A DNA stretch of 64,000 nucleotides from Diphasiastrum complanatum (GCA_029204225.1 CM055095.1:17159552-17223551); one strand, 5' to 3'. Positions 21,717-33,020 are shown, counted from the stretch's first letter. Numbers and translations: made by a program. Notes: generated by a model from the sequence alone, not told the origin.

Positions 21717-23730
21717 CTAACTCCTATGGATCATAGAGCTTAAAGACATTCCAAGATTAGATCTATGCTTATAATACAGGTCCTTTCCCAATGGTTTGGT
21801 AAAGATATCAGCCACACACTCCAATGAAGAGACATGTTGAAGTTCCACCTCTTTGGCAATGACTTGATCCGCCACAAAGTGATGAGCAATCTCAATGTGC
21901 TTGCTTCTAGCATGGAAATTTGGATTGGTTGCCAAGCTTTGGGCTGAAAGGTTGTCACAATAGATGATTGGTGTCTTCTTAGAATCCAGCAAGTGAAGAT
22001 CCAATAGCATCCTCTTTATCCAAGGCATCTCCTTGGTGCATGTTGTCAATGCCTTGTACTCGGCCTCGGTGGAAGATAGAGAGATAGTAGGTTGCTTCTT
22101 TGATAGCCATGAGATAGCTCCCTCTCCAAGATATATTGAAAAGGCACTTGTTGACTACCTATCCATTTGATCCCCTGCAAAATCTGAATATGAGAAACCA
22201 CAAAGGTTAGGTGAAGATCCTTCATACAAGATGCCAAAATCTCTAGAACCCGAGAGATATCTTAGTACTCTCTTTCCTAGCTTCCAATGAGCATCACTAG
22301 GATCTTGCATGAATTGACTTAGTTTACCAACCACATAGCTTAGATCAGGTCTTGTGATGGTTAACCAAATAAGAGATCCTATGAGCTTTCTAGAGAGAGT
22401 AATGTCCTTGAAGGATCTTTCATTACCTCTTATAGATAGCTTTACATTTGATTCCATGGGAGTAGAAACTACTTTGCAATTTTCCATATGAAATCTTTTT
22501 AGAATAGAGTTAGAATACTTCTCTTGACAAATAAAAGTAGAAGTAGAAGTCCTAACAATCTCTATTCCTAAGATATAGTGAAGCTTACCAAGATCTTGTG
22601 TCTCAAACTTACTTTTAAGTGCCATCTTGATGTCATCTATATCTTCATTGCCATCACCACTTAAGATTATGTCATCAACATAGATCAAAAGCAAAGTGAT
22701 GTCACCATTATCATTCAATCTAAAGTAGAGAGAATGATCATACTCACTCATGATGAAGTTTTGAGAGAGTAAGAAGGAATTGAGCTTAGCATACCAACTT
22801 CTTGGTGCTTGCTTAAGCCCATACAAGCTCTTTTGTGGAGAACACACATGATTAGGCTCATCATGTAAAACATAGCCCTCGGGTTGCTCCATGTAGATTT
22901 CCTCTTCAAGATCACCATTCAAGAAAGCATTAGTAACATCCATTTGCCACATGTCCCAACCATAAAGAGTTGCAAGAGAGATAAGGTTTCGAATTGTTAC
23001 CATCTTTGCCACGGGTGCAAAGGTCTCATCATAGTCAATGGCATACTCTTGAGCATACTCTTTGCCACCAATATTGACTTGTACCTTTTGATTAATCCAT
23101 CTTCTTTTGTCTTGATCTTGAAGATCCACTTACACCCAAATGCCTTCTTGCCTTTTGGAAGTTCCACCAACCTCCAAGTGTTGTTCTTGATGAGTGCTTG
23201 ATGCTCATAATCCATGGCTTGGATCCATTCCGCCTTTTGAATTGCTTCACCTACACAAGTTGGTTCATCAAAAGAGGTATAAAAAGCAAAGTTAGAGTTC
23301 TCCACCACTTGCTTTCCTTTTTCATCATAGGTTAGCCTTGATGGCTTAGTCCTTTGCCTTTGAGTCCTCCTTGAAGGTTGTTTTGGAGTGGCATCTCCAC
23401 CTTCATCCAAGACATCTTGCACATCATGATGATTAGTAGGCACATCAACATCATCATCAAAATTGACAACATTGGAAACATTCTCTTCATAAAAGATGAC
23501 ATCCCCGCTTATGACAACTTTATTCGTAGAAGGAATGTACACTTTGTAAGCCTTGCTTACTTCGCTATAGCCAACAAACACACCCTTCTTTGATGAAGGA
23601 TCTTCTTTAGTTCTATCATCAAGATTGATGTTAACAAAACAAGTACAACCAAAGATCCTACAATGCTTGACACTCGGCCTCCTACCATAGAGGACCTCAA
23701 AGGGAGTCTTACCATTCAAAGAAGCACTTG
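21717..23730 (-). mobile_element. Ty1/copia fossil: integrase end, RT, RNase H (family A)
   Basis: A well-preserved minus-strand copia block. Read right to left: MNGKTPFEVLYGRRPSVKHC and IFGCTCFVNIN (integrase end), linker, NNTWRLVELPKGKKAFGCKW, KEYAQEYAIDYDETFAPVAK, LLIYVDDIILSGDGNEDIDD (catalytic YVDD), TRPDLSYVVGKLSQFMQDPS, then RNase H with YCDNLSAQSLATNP and CVADIFTKPLGKD. It matches the family A pieces at 10595-12340 closely. Only a few breaks are apparent, so it is among the younger coding fossils here. Its LTRs and 5' half are absent. Confidence 0.92.
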
Positions 23731-24239
23731 TCCGTAATTAGCACATGTAAGGACACTAATACGTGTCAACGTCGCAATAATAGTAAGGCCCCTCAAAGTA
23801 TATAAAAAATATTTTTTAAAAAAAATGAAAAAAAAAATCGCAATCAAGTTAAAACCAAACATGAAAACAAGAAGCCCTGCCTATGGCGTAGGCAGGGCCA
23901 AAAAGATTAAATAAGAAACTAATTTCACATCTCTCACCAGGTCACATCATCAAAATCTAATTTCTCGTTTGGAAAGTTCGCGATCTCCCTCCATCAGGGG
24001 GTTTGGTGATACAAGCCCCCTGGGCCCTCACGGTTGGGATGACACAAGGGGTCAAGGACAGCGGCATCGCTTGCCCGTGGGAGGGAAGGAGGGAGGGAGG
24101 GAAGCTTGCCCGAGGGAGGGAAGGAGGGAGGGAGGTGTTTGCTGAATGCGCGACCACTTCCCAGATCCTTCACGACTTAATTTCTTCAATTTCTTCACAA
24201 GTCTCTCGCGTTCGTCAATTATAGAATAAATTACGACAA
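23731..24239. other. Unassigned stretch with G-rich tandem repeat
   Basis: No gene is supported. About 23740-23860 is strongly A-rich. The second half is GC-rich and holds the G-tract repeat annotated separately. Confidence 0.4.
24078..24139 (+). repeat. Duplicated G-tract repeat, G-quadruplex-prone
   Basis: Two tandem copies of a unit starting CTTGCCCG and continuing as GGGAGGGAAGGAGGGAGGG. Each copy has four or more runs of three Gs with one- to four-base loops on the plus strand, which satisfies the usual pattern for an intramolecular G-quadruplex. Confidence 0.75.
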
Positions 24240-24338
24240 ATGGCAATGTTATTAATCAGTCCTGCGCTAGAGCAATTTGGATTGTTTGTGGCAGCAATTG
24301 AGGACAATGCAAGAAGCAGATTCAGAGAGCTTCTCTGA
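24240..24338 (+). CDS. Short open frame, possible first exon
   Basis: An ATG opens a 32-residue frame with ordinary composition (MAMLLISPALEQFGLFVAAI, then EDNARSRFRELL) that ends at a stop. It follows a pyrimidine-rich TTTCTTCAATTTCTTCACAA leader-like stretch. No homologue is recognised and no clear donor follows, so it may be a relic or chance. Confidence 0.2.
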   Translation: MAMLLISPALEQFGLFVAAIEDNARSRFRELL

Positions 24339-25128
24339 ATTAGGAGGCCATAATCAGTTGGTAATTGCAGACATTACACACCAGCAACTGAAAATGTTGC
24401 TGGATTATACAGGATGGTCCTATGCTGTCACCTGGTTGCTGATCAGATCGGATCACAACATATTCGTTAGCACTCTCGTTCTCCATCTTTCTGATTTTCT
24501 GATCCACCTGCAAGCTGGTGATCTTAGGAATCATACGTGTCTGGATTTATGGCCTCACAAAATGTTTAATTTTATGTAGTCTCCCAGCACTGGTGTGGAA
24601 CGACGGACTGGAAATGATGAATACTATCGAGTGCCCTCCAATGAGCGACTATTAGCGGATTAAAGACTTTTTCTACACAGTCTACAAATCATGCATCTTT
24701 GCCGTAGGATATAAGTTCGTTGGCAATCCTTCATATGCTATGTTATGCTTGATAATTAGCAATCAGAACTGCTTTTGCATTTACGGTCCATCTACAGTGT
24801 TCTATCTTTTGTTTTACACCTTACTACTTTTGACCATTCAGGATTGATAATACAAACACTAGAAAGCTGTGGGGTTATTTCATGATGTTAAACACAAAAG
24901 AACATTCATTATCATCTTTTCTCATTGCCCATCTACTCCCATGAAAAACTTCATACACACACTATTGTCAATTCCAATAAACTTGTTTCCATGCCCTTTC
25001 CAATGCCCTTTTTTTTTTTTTTTTGTTGTCAGTGACTATTTTTTTGAATCTACAAAAACAAATAAGTGAATAAGACTAGACAACCCATTATAAGCACATA
25101 TGTAATGAGCAGAGTTTTCAACATATGA
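24339..25128. other. Unassigned spacer
   Basis: No gene is supported. Short open frames at 24340-24579 on both strands lack motifs. 25008-25023 is a T run. Confidence 0.35.
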
Positions 25129-25770
25129 TTATTTGAACACAACCTGCCTTATGCACCTGTTGGTTTCCACCAGTGGTTGCATTTCTTGCAAGAGCTCTGC
25201 TAATTGTTGGTGACAACCTTTGATGACAAGCTCCTTGGCGACTATCTTTCCGGGGCCAACATTATTATTAGTTGCAACTATAGTGTCAACCAAGCATTTT
25301 ATTTCCACTATTGCAAAACGAGAAGAACCTGTTTGGACGACAGGATTATGAAAACCCTGGTGAAATTGGTGTCGCTTGGCATGCAGTAACACACATGCTG
25401 CACAAGCTTGTGTGCAAATTGGTCTTTTCTTGCAATAAAAACATTCTACTGTTCCATAATCGTCTGTAGAACATCCCAAATGAGGTCTGGTTTTTAGCAA
25501 ACTAGACCAACATTGTCGATTTGGTGCGGAGAGCATGTGAGATCCACAAAGTCAATGCATGCACTCAAATACACCACCACAATAGCCTTTGCAAACAGTG
25601 CCTATAAAGTAAACATTTTGTTGTCATTGGTTTTGTCCAACAATGACCATCGTAACGTTGTTCCATCCTGAAGTGCATGCAATTCAAATGCAATATTTCC
25701 ATTGTATTGAGCAGACAGCTCATTTACTTTCTGGACTATGCTACATTGCATAAGTAGTTTTCCAGGCAAA
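25129..25770 (-). pseudogene. Cysteine-rich gene-like fragment, unrecognised
   Basis: Two minus-strand blocks look like neighbouring exons. The first (about 25621-25770) reads CSIVQKVNELSAQYNGNIAF and LQDGTTLRWSLLDKTNDNK. A TTTATAG acceptor-like site (AG at 25602-25603) precedes the second block, whose Cys pairs include VCKGYCGGVFEC, CSTDDYG, ECFYCKKRPICTQACAAC and a following HAKRHQFHQGFH. The second block ends ELLQEMQPLVETNRCIRQVV. The Cys/His spacing suggests one or two zinc-binding folds. At least one interruption is present. I do not recognise the family and see no transposon hallmark, so it may be a degraded host gene or a fragment carried by a DNA transposon. Confidence 0.4.
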
Positions 25771-25906
25771 TTGCTCCTAGGGTTGTCTTTTAAAATTTTG
25801 TCTGTAATACATTTTCATTATGTTTAACACCCTTGTCTTCAATATCAAGTTTCTCACACAAGTCAATGACAACGATATTCGTGGGCTTTTGGACACTTTC
25901 TTTGGC

Positions 25907-26024
25907 AGGTGTGGTAACAATGCTTCTTGGTTTCCAAGGGGAGGCTCGAACTTGAGACCAAAGAAACTTTGGATGTCAAGATAACCAATTGAGCCAACAC
26001 CCTTGAGTAGGTGTGGTAACAATG
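25907..26024 (-). mobile_element. tRNA-related SINE with 16-bp target-site duplication
   Basis: On the minus strand an 86-bp body carries a GGCTCAATTGG A-box-like motif and an AAGTTCGAGCC B-box motif about 35 bp apart, the split RNA polymerase III promoter of tRNA-derived SINEs. Both ends are flanked by an identical 16-bp direct repeat, AGGTGTGGTAACAATG (25907-25922 and 26009-26024). The body is short, essentially just the tRNA-related head with a small tail. The perfect duplication indicates that both boundaries are intact and the insertion is fairly young. Confidence 0.8.
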
Positions 26025-26529
26025 ACTAAATAAATAGACGACATAGTTTTGTCTAGAATGTTGTAATTGACAGAGCCAAAGCCTTTCATACTTTGCATCT
26101 TTAAGAGGTCATTTTTCATCTCCTAAGTCATTATCATAGCAAATACCTCGATATCACTATATGGGCAATTCATTCTATCCTCCAGAGTCTTGGAAACTAG
26201 CATCAACGACCTCCCTTGTTTGGAAGCCCTAAATGTTCTCCCCCTATTTGATGTAGTATACCACAAAGTCTTTATCATACTCCATTGAATTCAGTTAAAC
26301 AACTACACTTGCATCATACTAACACAAATCATTCATGTTGCATACTAGAATGAGATCTATGACAAATATAATCCATACACAGAACACTAGATTCAATTTT
26401 GAGTCTATCATAATTAAATATTGATATTTTGTAGTCAAAAAAGAGAAAAAGTTAGAATATGTATTACAAATTTCACAGTCACATTAATTAGGGAGAGAGA
26501 AAGAGATGATTAAATTTTGGTGGGTGGTT
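26025..26529. other. Unassigned AT-rich spacer
   Basis: No gene or repeat of known type is seen. Confidence 0.35.
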
Positions 26530-26735
26530 GGGTGGGTGGGTGACTACGTGTGTGTGTGTGCTCATGGCAAAGGAAATTTGTAGTGGGGGTGGTGTGGAGG
26601 GTGGAAGAGGCACAAGGGGATTCATGGTCATGGGTGGGTGGGTGACTTTGTGTGTGTGTGTGTGCTCATGGCAGAGAAAATTTGTAGTGGGGATGGTGTG
26701 AAGGATGGAAGAGACACAAGGGGATTCATGGTGGG
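26530..26735 (+). repeat. Two-copy tandem duplication, period about 102 bp
   Basis: Two adjacent copies each run from GGGTGGGTGGGTGAC through a (GT)n tract, CTCATGGCA, AAATTTGTAGTGG and ACACAAGGGGATTCATGG. They differ at about ten positions. A Pro/Thr/His-rich frame on the opposite strand is a by-product. Confidence 0.8.
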
Positions 26736-26837
26736 GTCCAAAGAATGATGTTGATATTGGTAATGGATCTAACATTCTTAATGGTGGTGATGGATCTATG
26801 GAAGATGATAGTGTAGATGACTCTCCAAGGAAAGCGG

Positions 26838-27706
26838 GGAGACTATAGAACACGAGTTTTTGATAGATTCAGTTTGAGTAGTCGAGACAGAATCTAGTCA
26901 CAATCAGGATTTTCAAAAACGTATTACGTAAAGTGAAATTTGAAAAATTAAAGGGTTATTTTCGGTGCCCTGGAACATTAGTAATGTTCGTGTTTACGTT
27001 CCACCGGCAAAACCTGCCAAAGAGGTTACCCGCTGGGTTTTACAAAGATGCTCGGTGGGACCCGTCGGGGCTTTATAGAAGATCCTGCCGCCCCGCGTGG
27101 CTCACTATGAAGGGACTAGCAAATGTACTAGCACAATGGCAAGCCCGAAGGGCTTCTTTGTGAAGCTCGACGAGGCCTGGGTGGCTTTTTTGTGGTTCCT
27201 GGGGGGGTAATCGATAGGCCAAATCGGTCCAAAGGTCACTTTTGGTTGATGTCAATAAGTTTTTTCACGTAATAGTAGGGTTTTTCATTATGGAGGGAAA
27301 TCAAAGTTTAAAGTTAGGTTTGGACCTATTATAAAAGCATGTAACTCATGAGAAGAGAGGGAATTCTCTCTTTCTTATCTCATATCATGCTTATACATGG
27401 TTCTCTTGGATTCATCTATCCATTGGTGCACTATATTGGTGATATCTTGTAATCTTGTGTGTAGAATGCTTATTTTATGTTATTTTCGGATCCACACATG
27501 TGAAATATAGTAGCTTATTGTTTTTTTTATGGACAAAAACTTCATCATATCTTATGTTTGATGTTTTATCAGGTTCTTAGTGAGTTTGCATCTCTTTCTT
27601 TAAGTAGATATTGATTTTTCTACATTGGCAGGATTGGTAGAGTTGATCTATTTTTAACCAAAAATCAGGTTATGGATTTGGATCTTGATCGATCCCAAAT
27701 TTTTCA
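26838..27706 (+). repeat. Copia 5' LTR (family A), interrupted by an insertion
   Basis: Matches the family A LTR pieces at 11380-11497 (plus) and 10238-10576 (minus), with TATAGAACACGAGTTTTTGA, CATTATGGAGGGAAA, TTTCGGATCCACACATGTG and GGCAGGATTGGTAGAGTTGA. It ends just before a primer-type motif at 27709. A promoter-like CTATTATAAAAGCATG lies at about 27328. Comparison with the other copy shows a 366-bp foreign block inside it. Confidence 0.8.
26905..27270. mobile_element. 366-bp GC-rich insertion inside the copia LTR
   Basis: The other copy of this LTR reads straight through GTCACAATAATAGTAAGG, whereas here the two halves are separated by this block. Its ends carry ATTACGTAAAGTGAAA (26923) and, in reverse complement, ATTACGTGAAAAAAC (27271), an imperfect inverted repeat. 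Inside it is GC-rich (CCGCCCCGCGTGGCTCAC) and unlike its surroundings. It may be a non-autonomous DNA transposon or a captured gene fragment. No coding region is supported. Confidence 0.6.
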
Positions 27707-27708
27707 CT

Positions 27709-27720
27709 TGGTTTCAGAGC
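27709..27720 (+). other. Primer-binding site of copia B
   Basis: TGGTTTCAGAGC, one base away from the usual initiator-Met primer site, sits right after the LTR and before a non-coding leader and gag in the same orientation. Confidence 0.8.
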
Positions 27721-29243
27721 TTGTGTTGCAGGTTATGAAAGGATCAATCACTTCTATAAGGATTTGGTAAAGATATCAATGCTAGAGTATGCTAGATTGA
27801 CTTCTATCCAAAAATTGAGTTTCTTGCATATGTAGTGGACCTTTTGTAGATCAAAACTCATTCTAGGTTATTGAACTTGATGAATTCTAATTTCACACCA
27901 CACTTACTAGAAATAGTCGATTTTGGATGCATTCGGAAAGTCTCACTTGAGGCTACAAGATTCTATATCAAGATATTGGCAATTGCATCTAGAATTTGAA
28001 ATATTCAAAAAAATTTGTGATTTTGTCAAAATCCTAATTTTGATTGGATCTCTATTTTGTTTGTTACTGAATTGTGTTAGAGTGTGTTTCAATCTCAAGA
28101 ATTGGCAAGAGTAATTAGATTGAAGATAGATCATAGGTTGATCCAGATTTTTACATTTGTGATTTCTTTTTGGAAACATTGGTTGTATTTCAAAAGAGTG
28201 CTTTGTCCATTGGAATAGGTTGAAAGAGAACGATCAGGTCATTGCAACATTGCTACATCAAGAGGATACATGTTGGAAGGCAATGATAGGCTTATTTCAG
28301 GCAACTATTCATTGTGGAAAGTGACGATGGAATCACTTCTTGAGATGAATGATGTTTTGGATATTGTTGTAGGTTTGGAGGAGAGGCTAGCAACACAACA
28401 AGAACAATTGAGGTATGAAAAGAGGGCCAAAAGAGCTCTACACATGATTGAGATAATGCTACCAAAGGATGCTTGGGTTCCATTAAAGAAGCTTTATGAA
28501 TCAAAGTCTACTTCTAGAGTGTTGACTCGAAGAAGGCAGATCTTTCAAAGTTTGCAAAAGAAAGAACAGAGTCCAAATATTTTTGTTTGGAGAGTGAAAG
28601 CTTTGAATGATGAGTTAGCTTGCATTGATATTCTTAATGGATTGTTGGATGCTCATGCTAACATTGTACAAAGTCTTGCCATTCAAAGAACTTTATAAAA
28701 TTTGATTGATCTTCAAGAGATCTTGATCAATGAAGGATATGGCTTCAAGCAAGAGTGGATCTTCATCAACATCTCAAGTTGGAGAGGAGGCTATCATTCA
28801 TCAAAGGAAAATTCAAGGGCAAAAGCAAAAGTAAGTGGTCTAAAGGGCAAGATCAACGGGAGGCTTCTTAAAATGGCAAAAAGAAAGATACGTCAAATCT
28901 CAAGTGCTTCTACTGTGGCATCAAAGGACACTTTGCAAGTGAGAGCTGCAAGAAGAAGAGAAATCAAGGAGACAGGCAAAGTAATCTTACTCATGATGAA
29001 GATGGTTTGGATGTTCAAAATGCAAATGATGATGCCTTTGCGATATCTTCATGTATGCTTGCTAATGATGGAGATCTAGATTCATGGTGGATTGATAGTG
29101 GTCACACATGACTTTGCACAAAGAGTACTTCACTTCTTTGTTGGCATATAGAGATGACAAGAAGGTGATCTACATGGCCAATGATGGTGAGTGTGCAATC
29201 AAAGGGATTTGCAAAATTCATATTTCTCTCTCTACAAATAGGA
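27721..29243 (+). mobile_element. Ty1/copia fossil B: leader, gag, zinc knuckle, protease start
   Basis: After a leader of about 540 bp, a UBN2-type copia gag follows: LEGNDRLISGNYSLWKVTME, LLEMNDVLDIVVGLEERLA, KRAKRALHMIEIML and AHANIVQSLAIQRTL. A basic stretch and a CFYCGIKGHF zinc knuckle follow, then a protease-like start (WWIDSG) and HKEYFTSLLAYRDDKKVIYM. The element stops at about 29243 against unrelated sequence. It belongs with family A by its LTR. Broken, with several interruptions. Confidence 0.88.
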
Positions 29244-30372
29244 ATTGTTCACAGATTCCAGCCGGATTTGTGAACACAGTTTTCTTCTTTTACTTCTTTG
29301 TTACTTCAAGTGGTTACCTCTCTGGAAAACGGGTGTTTCTGTCTGTTTCTAGAAGCCATTTCTTTTAAGTTAATTCTTCTTATTTAGAACGGTTTCCAGG
29401 CAGAAGTATTTCTCAGTTGCAATGTGTATTCCCAGCCTGTCAGTGGGATGAAACGGTTACGTTCACTCAGCTACACGCATTTACAAGCCATGCCAATCCT
29501 AGGTCAAGCATAGATCAACATTCTGGTCAGAGATCAAATCTACAATCTATCTACCAAACTATCTTAGGAAATCAAGAAATAATGCAATGACAAAATACAT
29601 GTGGTAGCTTGCTTCGGATAGGCCGATCATCGAGCGCTTGGCTGCTTCAGAGAGCTTCTCAAGGCTAGTGATGGTTGGGTACTGATCAGGGGTGTGAGAT
29701 GGTGAAGCTAATCCATAAAATAAACGTTGTGGAGGAAATGAAGATGGAGGTGGAGGGAGTGGAGAAATAATATTAGTAGCAATGGTGGAGGGAGTGGAGA
29801 AATAATACTACTAGCAATGGTGGTTGTTGTGGTGGTGGTGGTGGTGGTTAGTGGAGGGGTCAGACTTCCTCCTGACTGATTCGCTTTTTCTGGTTCATCA
29901 TCACTGATTTCCATCAAGTTTGCAGCATCAAAATATTGTGAAGTGTCCAAGGCATGGACTTGCTGGGCATGTGGTTGTTGGTCTGATGACTGCTGGGCCG
30001 CTTCCGTGTCTTGGGGACTAGAACTCCCCACTCCTCCCCCCCCCCAAAGAAAGTGCCATTGGTGAAGTTGGCGGCGTTGGCATTGTAATCAATAGGGGTG
30101 GGTGGTGACTTCGTCTGGTGGCACGACTTGGGTTGTGTAGGTGTTATCCAGAAGTGGTAGGCTGCTGTTCCACGGCCTGTTTGCTATTATTTTTGGCCAC
30201 CATCAGTATCTTTCATTAGTTTCTTTTGTCTCTTGAATGCTTTGTCAAGTTCATGTGTATCAAAGGTAGCATTAAGATGCTTTGCCATTTCTAGCTTTTG
30301 TAGCTTGTTGTGCAAAGATCTCAGCCAGAACATTTGGGATCTTAGATCCATTCAAGATCCACTTTTTCCACA
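29244..30372. other. Unassigned insertion-like region and possible LTR of copia D
   Basis: The boundary at 29244 cuts copia B within its protease region, so something was inserted or joined here. On the minus strand an open stretch begins at an ATG near 30205 (MVAKNNSKQAVEQQPTTSG) and continues through a Gln/His-rich part, YFDAANLMEISDDEPEKA and a poly-Thr run at about 29820-29850. The last part, ending TTTTTCCACA at 30372, is probably the LTR of the next copia because a primer site follows directly. No family is recognised for the rest. Confidence 0.4.
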
Positions 30373-30384
30373 TGGTATCAGAGC
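30373..30384 (+). other. Primer-binding site of copia D
   Basis: TGGTATCAGAGC directly after a CA-ending stretch, the standard plant copia initiator-Met primer site. Confidence 0.9.
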
Positions 30385-30668
30385 TGACTGGCCGCTACTT
30401 ATAGTAATATTTCCATTTATGGTGATATTTGGATGTTTGATCAAGTTCTAGCATGATTATGCATTGCATTGTTGATCAAATCTTACTAACCTTTGTTTGT
30501 TGAGTTGAATTTGTGGACAAGCATATTTCAGGTCTATTGAAGATCAGAGGCTAAGAAAAAGCTATTTTGGATCAGATCATAACACCTAATCATTTGTTGA
30601 TTGTGAGGCTTGTGCATATTCAATACTAACAATTTTCTGTTCAATCTATTGTTGGCAATCTCCACTTC

Positions 30669-30750
30669 TGTGGATGAACACTCTCCTTTGTGGATGAACA
30701 CTCTCCTTCAGTGGATGAACCTTCTCCTTAAGTGGATGATAAATACTCTT
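30669..30750 (+). repeat. Short tandem repeat in the copia leader, about 21 bp x 4
   Basis: Four copies of a GTGGATGAACACTCTCCTT-type unit, progressively diverged to the right. They lie in the untranslated leader between primer site and gag. Confidence 0.85.
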
Positions 30751-33020
30751 TGAGTGATTTTGTATTTCTCCAAAAGGCTGAGCAAAGCTCCCACTTGGAT
30801 GAAAGATCCCCTTTGGGTGAACAGATTTTCAACAATCTTTTGCATAAATTTTGGTGTACTTTGTTGAGCATGTAAGTTACTCTCCTTATGTAATTTGATT
30901 GGAGCATTTGCTTGAAGTTTTTAACCATTATGCAAATGTGTTTTCAGGTTCTTAACAGGTTGAGGAACATTCTCATGTAAAGTGATCTTAGATCTACTTC
31001 TAAACACCAAGATTTGACAAGCTAGTGAAGCTAGTTTTGTGATTCACTAAGTGTGCTCTTTCATTCACCTCTAAAGCTTGTATTTATCATTTGCTAGAAT
31101 TCATAAACTTTTAGATGTGTGGTTTACATGTGGTTTTACAGGTTGAATCAATATCTTAGTGTGTTGATCATATTATAGGTATTCTTGGCAGCCTAGTCTT
31201 GTGTATTTTCTAAGAATGCAAGTAACTCTTCACACCATAACTTGATTTGGTCACTTGCTAGAAAGTTTGAGAGCAGAAGCAAGAGTGTGTTCAGGTTGTA
31301 ATCCATTCTTAGTGTGTGAAATGTGTTGCATGTGTTTCATTCTTCCTTTCTATACTTGGAAACCAGCCAGGTTCAAGATAGAAGTGTTTTAGGGTCCTAG
31401 ATCTTCTAAGATATTCTTATCCATCATTTGTTGAGAGGAAAGAGAGTGCTAGGTGCATTAGGACAGAGCCTAAAAGTTGAAGAATCATTATATTCATGGC
31501 TTCCAATGGTGGGATCATGTTAGAAACTAATGATAGGTAGTAGTCATCAAACTACTTTACCTAGAAAGTGAGGATGGAATCCTTACTTGAGTTGAATGAA
31601 CTCATGGACATAATTGCAAGAACTGAAAAGAGACCACCCACATTTCGAGAGCAACAAAGGTTTGATAAGAAGGCCAAAAGGGCTCTTCATATAATTAAAA
31701 TGAATGTTACCAATGAACTTCTCAAGGAAGTTGGTAAGTTTCAAAGTGCAAGTGAGGCATGGAATGCCTTGAAAAAAATCTTTGAATCAAAGTCCACATC
31801 TAGGGTATTGACCCTGACGCAAATATTTTCTAGTAGACAAAGAGAGGGAGAAAGTGCTCATGCATTTGTCTTGAGGGTTAAGTCCATAAGTGATGATCTA
31901 GGTGAAATAGTCCAAATATTGTTGAATGGTTTGCTAAATGAACATGCTAACCTTGTGCAAAGTTCTGCCATTCAAAGAGTCTTGCCAAGTGTGGTTGACT
32001 TGCAAGAAATCTTATTGGCTGAAGAACATAGGTTGCAATCAAGGCTTGATGGTGCATCCTTGCAAGGTGGAGGCGAAGAGACTTTCTTCACAAAAGGAAA
32101 AGTCAAAGGCAAAGGTAAAGGCAAAGGGAAATCGTCCAAAGGTGGTAACTCGGATCATGATGATCACTCTTCCTCCTCCTCTTTTACTTCTTTTAGAAAG
32201 AAAGATAAGTCAAAGTACAAGTGCTTTTATTGTGGGATAAAAGGTTTGCTAATGAATGTCATAAGAAGAAAAGAAAGCAAGGTGAGAGGCAAGAAAATCT
32301 AGCGATAGATGAAGAAGATGATAGCATTCCTAAATCTCTTGTTATGACTTCAAGTTTGCTTGCACATATAGATGGGAATGATCCTTGGTGGATTGATAGT
32401 GGAGCCTCATCTCACATGACAAGACATAAGGAATACTTTTCATCCTTATTGTCTTATGAGGGAGAGAGCAACATCATCTATACTGCAAATGATGGTCAAT
32501 GTGACATCAAAGACATAGGCACAATTCCTATTTTTCTTTCAACGAATAGGAAAGCTAATCTTGAAAATGTATTGTACATTCCTTCAATCACTAAGAACTT
32601 GCTTAGTGTTAGTCAGATGATTGACAAGGGGCTTGATGTTGAGTTCATTGGAGATGCTTGTTTGATAAGTAAGTGTGGATCCTTGATTGCTAAAGGAAGA
32701 AGGCATGGCAAACTTTTCAAACTGGATGCATGTGTGATCTCTAAGAATGAAGGATGTATGGCTAGGGAACAATTGACAAACCAAGAAATTTGGGCATAAG
32801 AGGTTGGGCCATCTCTGTATCTTCCATAGATTCCAAATACAAGGCCTTGACATCAACATGCAAGAAGGTCTTGTGGCTCAAAAGGCTATTGGTGGAGATA
32901 CATGTCATCAAGGAGAAGATCCTGTTAGCCAAATTTTCGACACCAAAAATCCGGCTAATTTGGACAAAAAGCGGTTGCGGAATATTTGACGAGCACCAAA
33001 ATACTGTGAACTCTGCTTAA

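Larger units (their letters stand above)
30373..33020 (+). mobile_element. Ty1/copia fossil D: leader, gag, protease, RNase H remnant
   Basis: A 1.1-kb leader is followed by a UBN2-type gag (31496-32302) with VRMESLLELNELMDIIARTE, KKAKRALHIIKMNVTNELL, SKSTSRVLTLTQIF and NEHANLVQSSAIQRVLPSV. A Lys/Gly-rich basic patch and a KCFYCGIKG knuckle start follow. The protease block (32340-32799) shows PWWIDSGASSHMTRHKEYF and NVLYIPSITKNLLSVSQM, then an HKRLGHL-type motif. The last part (32800-32910) instead reads like copia RNase H (DSKYKALTSTCKKVLWLKRL). The element is reduced and broken, and is related to B and H. Confidence 0.88.

Noticed and set aside
26488-26853. Pro/Thr/His-rich frame on the minus strand
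   Set aside because: It is a translation of a two-copy tandem duplication with GT repeats.
32790-33020. Separate gene after the copia D protease
   Set aside because: The sequence reads as copia RNase H (SKYKALTSTCK), so it is part of the retroelement patchwork.
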